From a virus, in IMG/VR virus record IMGVR_UViG_3300033148_007370, positions 1-37,402 of that record: a stretch of 37,402 nucleotides of DNA, one strand, 5' to 3'. A model generated the notes under the pieces. It saw only the letters and a list, made by a program, of their open reading frames with translations. It had not been told where the DNA came from and made no database searches. How positions within the stretch are numbered: the first letter of the stretch is position 1; every line of letters starts with the position of its first letter. Below are positions 31,501 to 37,402 of this stretch, piece after piece. Position numbers and translations under genes: made by a program.

Positions 31501-31559
31501 CACGCCTTATGGCGTGCAAATGAGGAGCGAATGTAGTCATCACCAATAAGCACGGTTAT
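31497..31559 (+). repeat. attC-like recombination site
   Basis: 63 bp beginning GGTAACACGCCTTATGGCGTG and ending ATCACCAATAAGCACGGTTAT. GTAAC replaces ATAAC at the 5' core. TTATGGCGTG pairs with the complement of CACCAATAAG-type bases. The centre is CAAATGAGGAGCGAATG, close to that of 3407. Confidence 0.78.
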
Positions 31560-31581
31560 AACTCAAATAGAAAGAACGAAA

Positions 31582-32103
31582 ATGGAAATCAAAAAATCAG
31601 ATGTAGTAGAAAAATATGAAATTACAGGAGCTAAAAACCTTGATCGAATTTTCGTTTTTACGGAAGATTTCGCAGAGAGACAAGGCCAAATAACAATGCG
31701 TTGTTGGGGGACTTGCTGGACGGCATATTGGGGCGGTATTGGAAGTAGACCTGTTAAAGAGTTCTTTTTGAGTTGTAATAATGGTTACTTAGCAGACAAT
31801 TTTGTTAGAGACTCTGGAGTTGAAAGAGATGTTTTAGACTATGATAAAATTATTGATGACATCAAAAGTGAGGCTTGTAAGAGGCGTAGAGATGAAGAGC
31901 TTGACAAAGAGAAGGCTCGCGAGTTTTTTGACAATGCTGATGATATAGAAGAAGGCTGTGAGATATGGCAACACTGCGAAGCTCTTGAAATGGCTTATGG
32001 TGATGATTACGCCTATGATCTTCCTAAAAGATATAGCACGGAGTTTAATTACTTGATGAGAGTTATACAGGCTGTTAGAGAAGCCTTCGAAATGGAAAAG
32101 TAA
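31582..32103 (+). CDS. Cassette-borne conserved hypothetical protein, 173 aa
   Basis: The 22-nt leader contains AATAGAAAGAACGAAA, as in other cassettes. The N-terminal 85 residues (GAKNLDRIFVFTEDFAERQG, then MRCWGTCWTAYWGGIGSRPV and FFLSCNNGYLADNF) closely recall a conserved protein common in enterobacterial prophages and plasmids. The C-terminal half is helical with DEELDKEKAREFFDNADDIE. No attC follows, so the cassette is open at its 3' end. Function is unknown. Confidence 0.75.
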   Translation: MEIKKSDVVEKYEITGAKNLDRIFVFTEDFAERQGQITMRCWGTCWTAYWGGIGSRPVKEFFLSCNNGYLADNFVRDSGVERDVLDYDKIIDDIKSEACKRRRDEELDKEKAREFFDNADDIEEGCEIWQHCEALEMAYGDDYAYDLPKRYSTEFNYLMRVIQAVREAFEMEK

Positions 32104-32228
32104 ATCATTGCTGTATAAATCCCCTCAATTACAATTTTATTTTAAAATACACAACAAATACACACGCTCTACATATAAAAGGTTTATATTATCTTTACGG
32201 TAGTAATAATTGAACTAGGTAGGATAAA
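32104..32228 (+). other. Intergenic region before the integrase module
   Basis: 125 bp without a gene. TATATT at 32185-32190 is a candidate -10 box without a good -35; TTTACGG follows. AGGTAGGA precedes the next ATG. The absence of an attC at this array edge is notable. Confidence 0.4.
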
Positions 32229-32408
32229 ATGAGCAATAAAAAGCGCGTCAATCTTAATTTGCCTAAAGTATTGGTAGATAAAATTGATGAAGCTATTGGT
32301 AATAGCGGTGGGGTAATACAAAACAGAACCCACTTTATTTTACTAGCTTCTTCTGAGAAGTTAAAGAATATTAGCAAGCCATTGGCGGGGGTTGAATATG
32401 GTGTCTGA
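32229..32408 (+). CDS. Ribbon-helix-helix DNA-binding protein, 59 aa
   Basis: ATG 32229 follows GGTAGGATAAA; the TGA at 32406-32408 overlaps the next gene. The N-terminus RVNLNLPKVLVDKIDEAIGN has the beta-strand plus helix pattern of Arc/MetJ-type proteins, followed by NRTHFILLASSEKL as the second helix. It is short for a regulator but complete for an RHH fold. It lies before the integrase and may control it. Confidence 0.7.
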   Translation: MSNKKRVNLNLPKVLVDKIDEAIGNSGGVIQNRTHFILLASSEKLKNISKPLAGVEYGV

Positions 32409-32619
32409 ATTAGCAACCATGAGTTGTGTTTACTGTAGGAGCGATGCCCGTTTTTTAAGAGTTGACACAAAGAAGTTTCCTAGGTTAGAAGAGGACGAAA
32501 TTATTGAAGTTAATATTTATAAGTGTAAGGATAAATCTTGCAAAAGATTAAATTGGAGATTCACAAAATTTGATAGTAACGATGTTTCACATGAAACATC
32601 TAAAAAGATTAAAAAGTAA
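32392..32619 (+). CDS. Zinc-ribbon-like protein, 75 aa
   Basis: It overlaps the RHH gene by 17 bases, with GGCGGGGG as ribosome site. CVYC near the N-terminus and CKDKSCKRLNW about 35 residues later form a plausible zinc ribbon; the C-terminus is basic. No family is recognised; a nucleic-acid-binding role is likely from composition. Confidence 0.65.
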   Translation: MNMVSELATMSCVYCRSDARFLRVDTKKFPRLEEDEIIEVNIYKCKDKSCKRLNWRFTKFDSNDVSHETSKKIKK

Positions 32620-32630
32620 GGCGGGTTATT

Positions 32631-32957
32631 ATGCGCGAAGAGAAATTCTATGATGTTGTGCACGAGGTTGAACGGTTATTTGATAGGCTCAAAGATGATG
32701 TAACTGTTGATGTGATCGAGAATAGTTCTCACAGTATAATTATTAAGAAGTTTGGTGGCTATACTTATTCTCAAACTAGATACAATAATAGTAAAAAGTT
32801 TAGAAATAATTTTAAGCTGTGTGATACTATAATACTGGAGATTGTTGTAGAGTATGGCATTATTGACTCGTTTAAGTTCGATGCAGGACTATTCAAGGAA
32901 ATGAAAGCGTTTGTCGCAAAATATGAAAGTAAGAAAGAATTGCAAAATGGTAATTAG
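32631..32957 (+). CDS. Hypothetical protein before integrase, 108 aa
   Basis: ATG 32631 follows AAGGCGGG and the 3' end overlaps the integrase start. The product is helical and charged (VVHEVERLFDRLKDDVTVDV) with a central beta segment (HSIIIKKFGGYTYSQTRYNN). No family is recognised. Close coupling with the integrase suggests a role in recombination or its control. Confidence 0.6.
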   Translation: MREEKFYDVVHEVERLFDRLKDDVTVDVIENSSHSIIIKKFGGYTYSQTRYNNSKKFRNNFKLCDTIILEIVVEYGIIDSFKFDAGLFKEMKAFVAKYESKKELQNGN

Positions 32958-34080
32958 GCTAAATAAAAACGGTCAATGGTACGTCTCTTTTACTCTTCCA
33001 GATAAAAATAGAAAGAGGGTAACTTTCCCCAAGGGAACATTAAAAAGGGACGCTATTTCTTTCGTTAATGAAAATATGAAGCTCGATAAAGCTTCTATTT
33101 CTGTAAATATGAAAAAGAATTTTGATAATCTTAAGTTTGCGGAGATAGCTAATTTATACATTGGCTATCTATCTAAAACTGATGCTTCAGATAATGTTTC
33201 ATATGTTAATAAAACTATTGAGTATTGGAAAGATTGTAAAATCTCAGATATTACTCCAGCTCTTTTGAGCGATTGGATTGAGTCTCTTTTTGTAGATGAG
33301 AAGAATTACGCTGTTGCTACTGTTGAAAAATACTTAGCATATTTCAAGACGGTTTTTAATTATGCTGTAAAAAAAGAAATTATAACTCATAATCCTGTTT
33401 CAAAAGTTGAGTTTACAAAGGAGTTTAAAAAGAAAACTAAGAGAAATTTTGTCATATCAAGAGATGAGTTTAAGAATCTCAACTCTCTATTTAGTACTTC
33501 TAAACCTCAGATAAAAGACGTCCTAACTGCTCTTTGGCATAGTGGAATGAGGATCAATGAGGTTCTAAATCTAAAATGGCATAGCGTTCAAATGGGTAGA
33601 GGTGTTATAATCCTCAATCCTAGCGAGGTTAAGGAAAAAAAGACTAGGTATATCGTCTTAGAAAAAGAGTTTATTGAAGTTTTAAATAGGTTAAGACTCG
33701 GTAATAATGGTGAGTATGTGTTCTGTTTTAATGGTGTCTATAAAATTAGCTATCAAGTATGGCGTAGCAGGTGGTTGAAAAATACAAAATCAACTGATTT
33801 TGGGAGTATGACAACACACGATCTACGGCATTGCTGGGCTACTATCAGATATCAAGAAGGGTGGACAAAAGAAGAGATAAAGCTACAGTTGGGGCATACA
33901 ACTGAATCAATGTTTGTTACTTATAATACTACAGGAATCCAAGATCTCCAAAAAGCCGCAGGTTTTCTTTCTGAAAAAAGAGATGTCATTGATGATGATG
34001 TTCGAGCGCTAATGAAGAAGGTAAAAGATAGAGACGTCCCAATAGGAACTCTTCAAGCTTCAATTCGAGATTTTAGGTAG
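32947..34080 (+). CDS. int: Phage tyrosine integrase
   Basis: The 377-residue protein has an N-terminal arm-binding-type beta region (RLNKNGQWYVSFTLPDKNRK), a SAM-like core-binding domain (~50-160) and the catalytic domain. Catalytic residues are visible: Arg201 in HSGMRINEVL, a Lys near 231 in VKEKKTRY, His291 and Arg294 in HDLRH, His317 in LGHT and Tyr326 in VTYNTTG. It is lambda/P4-like and does not show the extra patch of integron integrases. The start is uncertain: ATG 32923 and 32947 both lack a strong ribosome site. Confidence 0.9.
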   Translation: MVIRLNKNGQWYVSFTLPDKNRKRVTFPKGTLKRDAISFVNENMKLDKASISVNMKKNFDNLKFAEIANLYIGYLSKTDASDNVSYVNKTIEYWKDCKISDITPALLSDWIESLFVDEKNYAVATVEKYLAYFKTVFNYAVKKEIITHNPVSKVEFTKEFKKKTKRNFVISRDEFKNLNSLFSTSKPQIKDVLTALWHSGMRINEVLNLKWHSVQMGRGVIILNPSEVKEKKTRYIVLEKEFIEVLNRLRLGNNGEYVFCFNGVYKISYQVWRSRWLKNTKSTDFGSMTTHDLRHCWATIRYQEGWTKEEIKLQLGHTTESMFVTYNTTGIQDLQKAAGFLSEKRDVIDDDVRALMKKVKDRDVPIGTLQASIRDFR

Positions 34081-34253
34081 TTAGTTTTTTTATTTGCCTA
34101 AAAGTGGGGTTAAAATATTGGGCATTTTTGGGCATTTGAAAAGAGTTGATTAAGGATTGGTGTTAGTATGTTACTAGTGATTGTAGTTGTATTTAAAAGG
34201 GTTTATAATCCTTTATTGGTATTAGAAGAAAATAACGGTTTAGGTGGTGAATT
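34081..34253 (+). other. Non-coding region downstream of int, attP candidate
   Basis: No gene is seen. GGGCATTTTTGGGCATTT (direct repeat, 34119-34136) and AAAGGGTTTATAATCCTTTA (imperfect inverted repeat around TTATAA, 34196-34215) are the sort of arm and core elements expected at a phage attachment site beside int. The first attC of the second array begins at its right end. Confidence 0.4.
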
Positions 34254-34311
34254 ATAACACCTGCGTGAATTGCGACGAGGAACGAGGAAGTCAAATCAAC
34301 GCATTGGTTAT
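34254..34311 (+). repeat. attC-like recombination site without upstream ORF
   Basis: 58 bp from ATAACACCTGCGTGAATTG to CAAATCAACGCATTGGTTAT; TGCGTGAATTG pairs with the complement of CAAATCAACGCA. The centre is CGACGAGGAACGAGGAAGT. Unlike most other sites it does not follow a cassette ORF; the nearest upstream gene is int, 173 nt away. Confidence 0.8.
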
Positions 34312-34340
34312 GACTTCTACAAACTTAAATAGGAGTATAA

Positions 34341-34715
34341 GTGAGTAAGTAAAAGATTTTATCAGCTCTAAAAAATAAAGGGCTTGAAGTTAAAGATTTG
34401 GAATACCAAAGAAGTGTTCCAACTCCATCGGGATTTGCACAAGGTTGGGATATTGTTCTAACTGAGAAAAGCCAAGATTTATTATTAGCTTGTGGAACCG
34501 ATTTCAGTAGTTTGCAGAATTGTTGCGACACAACTAAAGATGTTCTTAAAGAGATAGAGGCTTTCCCAAATATTAATGAAGATGCAAAGAGAGTTGTATT
34601 GGAAATGTGGGATTGTATTCACGAATTTAATACTGAATTAATCAAAAGTGGTGATCAGACCTCAGTTGATAAAATTTCTGAGAAGTTTCCTTTGTGGACT
34701 TCAAAATACATATAA
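34341..34715 (+). pseudogene. Cassette gene with early nonsense codon
   Basis: A GTG at 34341 lies behind AATAGGAGTATAA, 29 nt after the attC, at the expected start position. Codon 4 is TAA (34350-34352), after which the frame is open to the next attC and encodes KILSALKNKGLEVKDLEYQR and so on. The simplest history is ATG to GTG and CAA to TAA. Internal starts (ATT 34356, TTG 34398) could still yield a shorter protein of about 105 residues. No family is recognised. Confidence 0.6.
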
Positions 34716-34771
34716 CGCACCAGTGGGGTGCAACGAGGAACGAGGCAGTCATCCCCAACGGGATTGGTTAT
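34712..34771 (+). repeat. attC-like recombination site
   Basis: 60 bp from ATAACGCACCAGTGGGGTG to CATCCCCAACGGGATTGGTTAT. GTGGGGTG pairs with the complement of CATCCCCAACG-type bases. The centre CAACGAGGAACGAGGCAG is the clearest copy of the common motif. The TAA of the preceding frame lies inside the 5' core. Confidence 0.82.
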
Positions 34772-34792
34772 GCTCGAATAGAAAGAGCTAAG

Positions 34793-35122
34793 ATGGAATG
34801 TGGTATGGATATTAATACAGATCCCGATTCAACGAAAGTTGCTTTGTGTTTTGAGAATGAAATTTACATTGGTGAAGATCTTGATTCACTTATTGAAGAA
34901 GTTCGAGAAGCCACAGGGTATGACATAGAAACTATCGCAAGTATGTTGCAAAGAACAGTACAATCTTTTGAAACTCTTGGAGAGGCAACTTCTACACTAG
35001 AAAAATCTATGATTGAATTTAAGAGACTCGTGACTGAAGGAGATGTTTATCTTCCAAATACCAATTTGGATACAAACCACTTCTTTGACCCAAAGCGCAG
35101 TAAGAAACGGAAACAGTGGTAA
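34793..35122 (+). CDS. Cassette-type hypothetical protein, 109 aa
   Basis: ATG 34793 lies 21 nt after the attC behind AATAGAAAGAGCTAAG; the frame is open upstream through the attC, but that part is not coding. The product is acidic and helical (EDLDSLIEEVREATGYDIET, SMLQRTVQSFETLGEATSTL) with a basic C-terminus (PKRSKKRKQW). No family is recognised. It ends 13 bases before the next attC. Confidence 0.65.
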   Translation: MECGMDINTDPDSTKVALCFENEIYIGEDLDSLIEEVREATGYDIETIASMLQRTVQSFETLGEATSTLEKSMIEFKRLVTEGDVYLPNTNLDTNHFFDPKRSKKRKQW

Positions 35123-35135
35123 ATTGAATCACTAA

Positions 35136-35193
35136 ATAACAACCAGATCGAGAGCGAGCCTTAAGGCGAAGGCTCTTGAATATGTCTGGTTAT
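35136..35193 (+). repeat. attC-like recombination site
   Basis: 58 bp from ATAACAACCAGATCGAGAGC to GCTCTTGAATATGTCTGGTTAT. The ends pair well (CCAGA with TCTGG, GAGAGC with GCTCTT) with unpaired bases on one side. The centre GAGCCTTAAGGCGAAG differs from the common motif. The site is followed by an 18-nt leader. Confidence 0.75.
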
Positions 35194-35211
35194 GACTTTT
35201 AGGAGGTCAGA

Positions 35212-35592
35212 ATGAAAACATTATTAATATTAATCTGACTGCTAATCACCGGATGTGCAGAGGGAAGATCTTTTATCGAAGGATCTGACGCGGTGGTAAA
35301 TAAAACAGTACACTTTCAGAAGTGTTTCTTTCCCGTTAGTTTGGTTATAGAAAGAGGGAAACACCATATAGAGGCAACGGCAGGGGATACAATTAATGTT
35401 CCTGATGCAAATATGAAATATATTAACTTGGTAGATGGCGAATGGAGCGGTGGCTTGGTTGAAATTGTCATGGGTTACGACTCTTCGACAGTTGTTGATA
35501 CCATAAAAGACCTCGCTGATAGTGAGTACTTAACTGATACTGTTTTGGTTCAAGTTTATCATGCTGGCATTTACACAGTCAGTGTTAAATAA
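35212..35592 (+). pseudogene. Lipoprotein-like cassette gene with nonsense codon in its signal peptide
   Basis: ATG 35212 follows AGGAGGTCAGA. Without the stop the N-terminus is a textbook lipoprotein signal: MKTLLILI, stop, LLITGCAEG, with lipobox LITGC. The interrupting codon is TGA (35236-35238), codon 9. The rest of the frame encodes a beta-rich ~100-residue domain (VHFQKCFFPVSLVIERGKHH). TGG to TGA is the simplest change. A GTG at 35293 could start a version lacking the signal. The product would have been an outer-membrane or periplasmic lipoprotein. Confidence 0.65.
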
Positions 35593-35629
35593 ATAGAATA
35601 TTATGTAAGTAGAAAAGATTGGAGTAGTT

Positions 35630-35770
35630 GTGTTTAGAAAAAAATATATTGAGCCTGTAATATGGCTCGGTTGTGTGCTTTTTTTGTTGGTTGCAATTAA
35701 CATTAAAAAGCTTTTCGGAGGGTTTAATTTTGGGATTAATAGAAAGAGGTTTGAGGATGGCAGGAGTTAA
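35630..35770 (+). CDS. Small membrane protein, 46 aa, GTG start
   Basis: GTG 35630 follows GGAG by five bases. The product has a hydrophobic helix VIWLGCVLFLLVAIN and a basic C-terminus (KKLFGGFNFGINRKRFEDGR). Its 3' end overlaps the next gene by 41 bases in a different frame, and the overlap includes that gene's ribosome site. A role as a holin-like or membrane-signalling protein is possible but unproven. Confidence 0.5.
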   Translation: MFRKKYIEPVIWLGCVLFLLVAINIKKLFGGFNFGINRKRFEDGRS

Positions 35771-35993
35771 GAGTGATGGCACTCCATTAAATGAATTTAA
35801 GGAATACCTGCACGGTGGGATTGACCATCTTGTAAAAGCGTTTGAGGATTCTGAGACAAAGAAAAGAGAAATGGCTGTTGTTATTGAACTGCTATCTTCC
35901 AAGGTCTGTGAATCAGATTTATCGGATCTTGGAATAAAAAGAGATGAATTAGAGAAGTTTTGTGTTGGTGTTAGCCAATCGGTTGAGGGGTAG
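35730..35993 (+). CDS. Hypothetical protein, 87 aa, TTG start
   Basis: TTG 35730 is preceded by GGAGGG at seven bases, better supported than ATG 35757. The product is helical and acidic (DGTPLNEFKEYLHGGIDHLV, KAFEDSETKKREMAVVIELL). No motif is recognised. It ends three bases before the next gene. It overlaps the small membrane gene, implying coupled expression. Confidence 0.6.
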   Translation: MGLIERGLRMAGVKSDGTPLNEFKEYLHGGIDHLVKAFEDSETKKREMAVVIELLSSKVCESDLSDLGIKRDELEKFCVGVSQSVEG

Positions 35994-35996
35994 TCT

Positions 35997-36557
35997 ATGG
36001 CTTGTGATGGGAATTGGCATCCGCCTAAAACTGATTGGCATCCATCTAATCAACAGGGGATTACAGGTGAAGATCTTAATTTGATTGGGTGTGATCTTCA
36101 GTATTTGTATGCCGAATTAAACGGATCAGTTGCGGAGGCATCGGTTGAAGTTAGGGTTGCGGGTGTAAAATGTAATTATGGGAGTGTTCCAGTAACATTA
36201 TTTCATAAGATTGGAAAAAATGTTACATTGTCTCAAGATCGTGCTCTCTCTTTCAGAAATTTAAATTCTGGTGTTATTGAATTATTTTTAGGGGATAATT
36301 TACCGTGGGATCTTTTGCCTAACTCAAACTCTGTTAGCATAATAATGAGTTTACGGTGGGATAAAGCGGGGGGTGTTTTGGATATGTTTGTTATTGGTCA
36401 ATTAGTTCAAACGTCTGTTGTTAGCAATGTGAGTTGGAGTGGGAAAATAATTATTAACAGATTGCAACAAACTAAACAATTGTTAGAGTTGAGTAGTGCT
36501 ACTACTGGAGTATCAGACATAAGTAGTTTCACGATGTTATATCGTTCGTTGGTTTAA
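35997..36557 (+). CDS. Beta-rich structural-type protein, 186 aa
   Basis: The N-terminus MACDGNWHPPKTDWHPSNQQ with its repeated WHP motif looks like a docking peptide. The remainder is beta-rich (VPVTLFHKIGKNVTLSQDRA, VSIIMSLRWDKAGGVLDMFV), typical of a virion accessory or carbohydrate-binding domain. No catalytic motif is seen. It lies opposite the HNH gene, with only 15 bases between their stop codons and no visible terminator. Confidence 0.55.
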   Translation: MACDGNWHPPKTDWHPSNQQGITGEDLNLIGCDLQYLYAELNGSVAEASVEVRVAGVKCNYGSVPVTLFHKIGKNVTLSQDRALSFRNLNSGVIELFLGDNLPWDLLPNSNSVSIIMSLRWDKAGGVLDMFVIGQLVQTSVVSNVSWSGKIIINRLQQTKQLLELSSATTGVSDISSFTMLYRSLV

Positions 36558-36572
36558 TTTTTTCATTAGGTG

Positions 36573-36944
36573 TTATTTCTTCTTTTTACATCTTAGTTCA
36601 ACGAGGTGGCAGTTGTTGCACAATGAGTGTAGGTACTCGGTGCTGAATGGGTTTAGCCCCCTTCTAAGTAGCTCTTGCAGAGGTGGTTCGTGGTGAACCA
36701 TCTCTGCAATTTTTGTTTTACCATTCTCTAAGCACCCCTCACATAATGGCTCTCTCCTTCTCTGATCTTTGCTGGTCTTTGTCCATCTATAAGAGCTGTA
36801 GAACTTCTTCATTTCTGGTGTTTTCTTCTTGTCAAGCGTTCGGAATGGCTTCTCATTCTTTTTGTGCTTATCACAGTACCCTGGTGTGCTAATTGTTGTG
36901 GTGCAGTTTGTTTTTCTACAGATAGATTTAGCTCTGGTCGGCAT
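36573..36944 (-). CDS. HNH endonuclease, 123 aa
   Basis: The protein carries a zinc-binding HNH pattern: CEGCLENGKTKIAEMVHHEP (His-His of the catalytic motif) and LCNNCHLVELR. An N-terminal CRKTNC...CDKH cluster may form an additional zinc site. Such HNH proteins sit next to terS/terL in many cos-type phages and are required for DNA cutting with the terminase. Here the gene is reversed relative to the terminase genes. AAGGAA precedes the ATG at 36944. Confidence 0.88.
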   Translation of the reverse strand: MPTRAKSICRKTNCTTTISTPGYCDKHKKNEKPFRTLDKKKTPEMKKFYSSYRWTKTSKDQRRREPLCEGCLENGKTKIAEMVHHEPPLQELLRRGLNPFSTEYLHSLCNNCHLVELRCKKKK

Positions 36945-36991
36945 GGTGTGTTCCTTTTAATGCAACTTATTTATTTTGCCAATCGCTCTTC

Positions 36992-37010
36992 TGTGCTTAT
37001 GTACAGCACA
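36992..37010. promoter_or_regulatory. Inverted repeat in the divergent HNH/HTH promoter region
   Basis: TGTGCT and AGCACA flank a 7-nt spacer (TATGTAC), a 6-bp perfect inverted repeat about 47 bp from the HNH start and 48 bp from the HTH start. It could be an operator. No close second copy was found. Confidence 0.4.
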
Positions 37011-37022
37011 TAATAAAGATTA

Positions 37023-37050
37023 TTGACAATGATAGTTATATTAATATATG
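37023..37050 (+). promoter_or_regulatory. Promoter of the small HTH gene
   Basis: A consensus TTGACA at 37023-37028 is separated by 16 nt from TATATG at 37045-37050. The predicted transcription start (37057-37058) coincides with the A of the ATG at 37058, and no ribosome binding site precedes it, so the message is likely leaderless. Confidence 0.6.
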
Positions 37051-37051
37051 T

Positions 37052-37079
37052 TATAGTATGAACAGTGCATCATACTATA
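37052..37079. promoter_or_regulatory. Operator-like palindrome across the HTH start codon
   Basis: TATAGTATG (37052-37060) and CATACTATA (37071-37079) are perfect 9-bp inverted repeats with a 10-nt spacer. The left arm contains the start codon. It is either an operator for autoregulation or a hairpin at the 5' end of a leaderless message. Confidence 0.65.
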
Positions 37080-37276
37080 CTACGAAATTATATGCAGAAC
37101 ACCACGGCTTGAAAGCGGCGGAGGTAAGGTACCATTGTCTCGTTGGTAATCTTGAGTGTATTAAGCTCGCTGGCAGTGGTCATGGTTGCTATATGATTCC
37201 TGAAGGTGCTGAAATAAAAAAGAAGAAGGTCGGTCGAAAGATCGGATACAGAAAACCGAAGGGTGGTGTGGCTTGA
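37058..37276 (+). CDS. Small HTH protein (excisionase/MerR-like), 72 aa
   Basis: The product has the N-terminal helix-turn-helix pattern of short phage DNA-binding proteins (TTKLYAEHHGLKAAEVRYHC) and then beta strands LECIKLAGSGHGCYMIPEGA, resembling excisionase or MerR-like wings. The C-terminus is basic (KKKKVGRKIGYRKPKGG). No Shine-Dalgarno precedes the ATG. Its place next to the packaging genes suggests late control or a DNA-architecture role; excisionase is less likely so far from int. Confidence 0.65.
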   Translation: MNSASYYTTKLYAEHHGLKAAEVRYHCLVGNLECIKLAGSGHGCYMIPEGAEIKKKKVGRKIGYRKPKGGVA

Positions 37277-37402
37277 TATTCTTACATACACAGTTGATAT
37301 ATTTATTATTTGTGGTCACAGTCACGAATAGTTTTTTTATTATAAAAAAACATCTGGCTAGGGTAGGGGGGTCTAATACTTCCACAGGGGTGATTCCAAG
37401 AC
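37277..37402 (+). other. Non-coding region before terS, candidate cos/packaging site
   Basis: No gene is visible from 37277 to the end, nor from 1 to 53. The region contains TAGGGTAGGGGGGTC near 37361-37372 and CAGGGGTGATTCC near 37385-37397. GC-rich, G-run sequence between an HNH gene and terS is where cos sites of HK97-type phages lie. No paired ends are visible in a linear window. Confidence 0.45.

Noticed and set aside
32947-34080. Integron integrase (IntI) candidate
   Set aside because: Catalytic motifs fit a phage tyrosine recombinase; the additional IntI-specific region is not visible, and it has its own plausible attP-type region downstream.
29643-35193. Regularly spaced repeats that could be mistaken for a CRISPR array
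   Set aside because: Repeats differ from one another, spacing is ~200-600 bp and the intervals are genes; no cas genes are present.
35207-35300. Reassigned TGA codon (TGA as Trp) across the phage
   Set aside because: TGA ends intact genes such as terS and the RHH gene, and TAA and TAG also interrupt other cassettes, so a simple code change does not explain them.

Overview
The window reads as an essentially complete, AT-rich genome of a temperate, long-tailed (siphovirus-type, HK97-fold) phage or prophage. It is probably opened near the packaging site: the last ~125 bases and the first ~50 are non-coding and lie immediately before the terminase genes. The host cannot be named with certainty. 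Shine-Dalgarno sites, rho-independent terminators and attC-like sites ending in GGTTAT are compatible with a low-GC Gram-negative. Spirochaetes of the Treponema group carry chromosomal integrons of this general sort, but that is inference.

Layout. (1) 54-2338 encodes the small and large terminase. (2) 2331-4842 is a leftward block of small genes inserted between terL and portal, where most HK97-type phages have nothing; its promoter-distal half contains attC-like sites. (3) 5005-12487 is the head and connector module (small membrane protein, portal, prohead protease, capsid, accessory head protein, connectors, tail terminator, major tail protein). (4) 12580-22443 is the tail module: a tail assembly chaperone with a candidate -1 frameshift, the tape measure, tail-tip/hub proteins and a large fibre. 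(5) 22443-25740 carries membrane proteins, a minimal M15/VanY-like peptidoglycan peptidase, a class-3-lipase-like hydrolase and a lectin-like protein whose frame continues past a stop codon. (6) 25994-28198 has small genes and a replication-initiator-like gene with three iterons inside it. (7) 28216-28397 is a promoter, a multi-helix RNA and a terminator. (8) 28417-32103 and 34254-35592 are arrays of small genes separated by attC-like sites, split by (9) 32229-34080, with DNA-binding/Zn-ribbon genes and the phage tyrosine integrase. (10) 35630-37276 holds small genes, an HNH endonuclease on the minus strand and a small HTH gene with a probably leaderless promoter and an operator-like palindrome.

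The most notable content is the set of integron-cassette-like units: eight attC-like sites on the plus strand and four (one internally deleted) on the minus strand. Most lie directly behind a small ORF whose stop codon falls at the site's 5' core. Leader sequences between site and next start codon fall into two families with nearly fixed spacing (22 or 29 nt). No integron integrase gene is visible; the only tyrosine recombinase is a phage-type integrase. Three cassette ORFs carry early in-frame stop codons, as expected of decaying cargo. The phage therefore looks like a carrier of an integrase-less cassette array, which would depend on a host IntI in trans.
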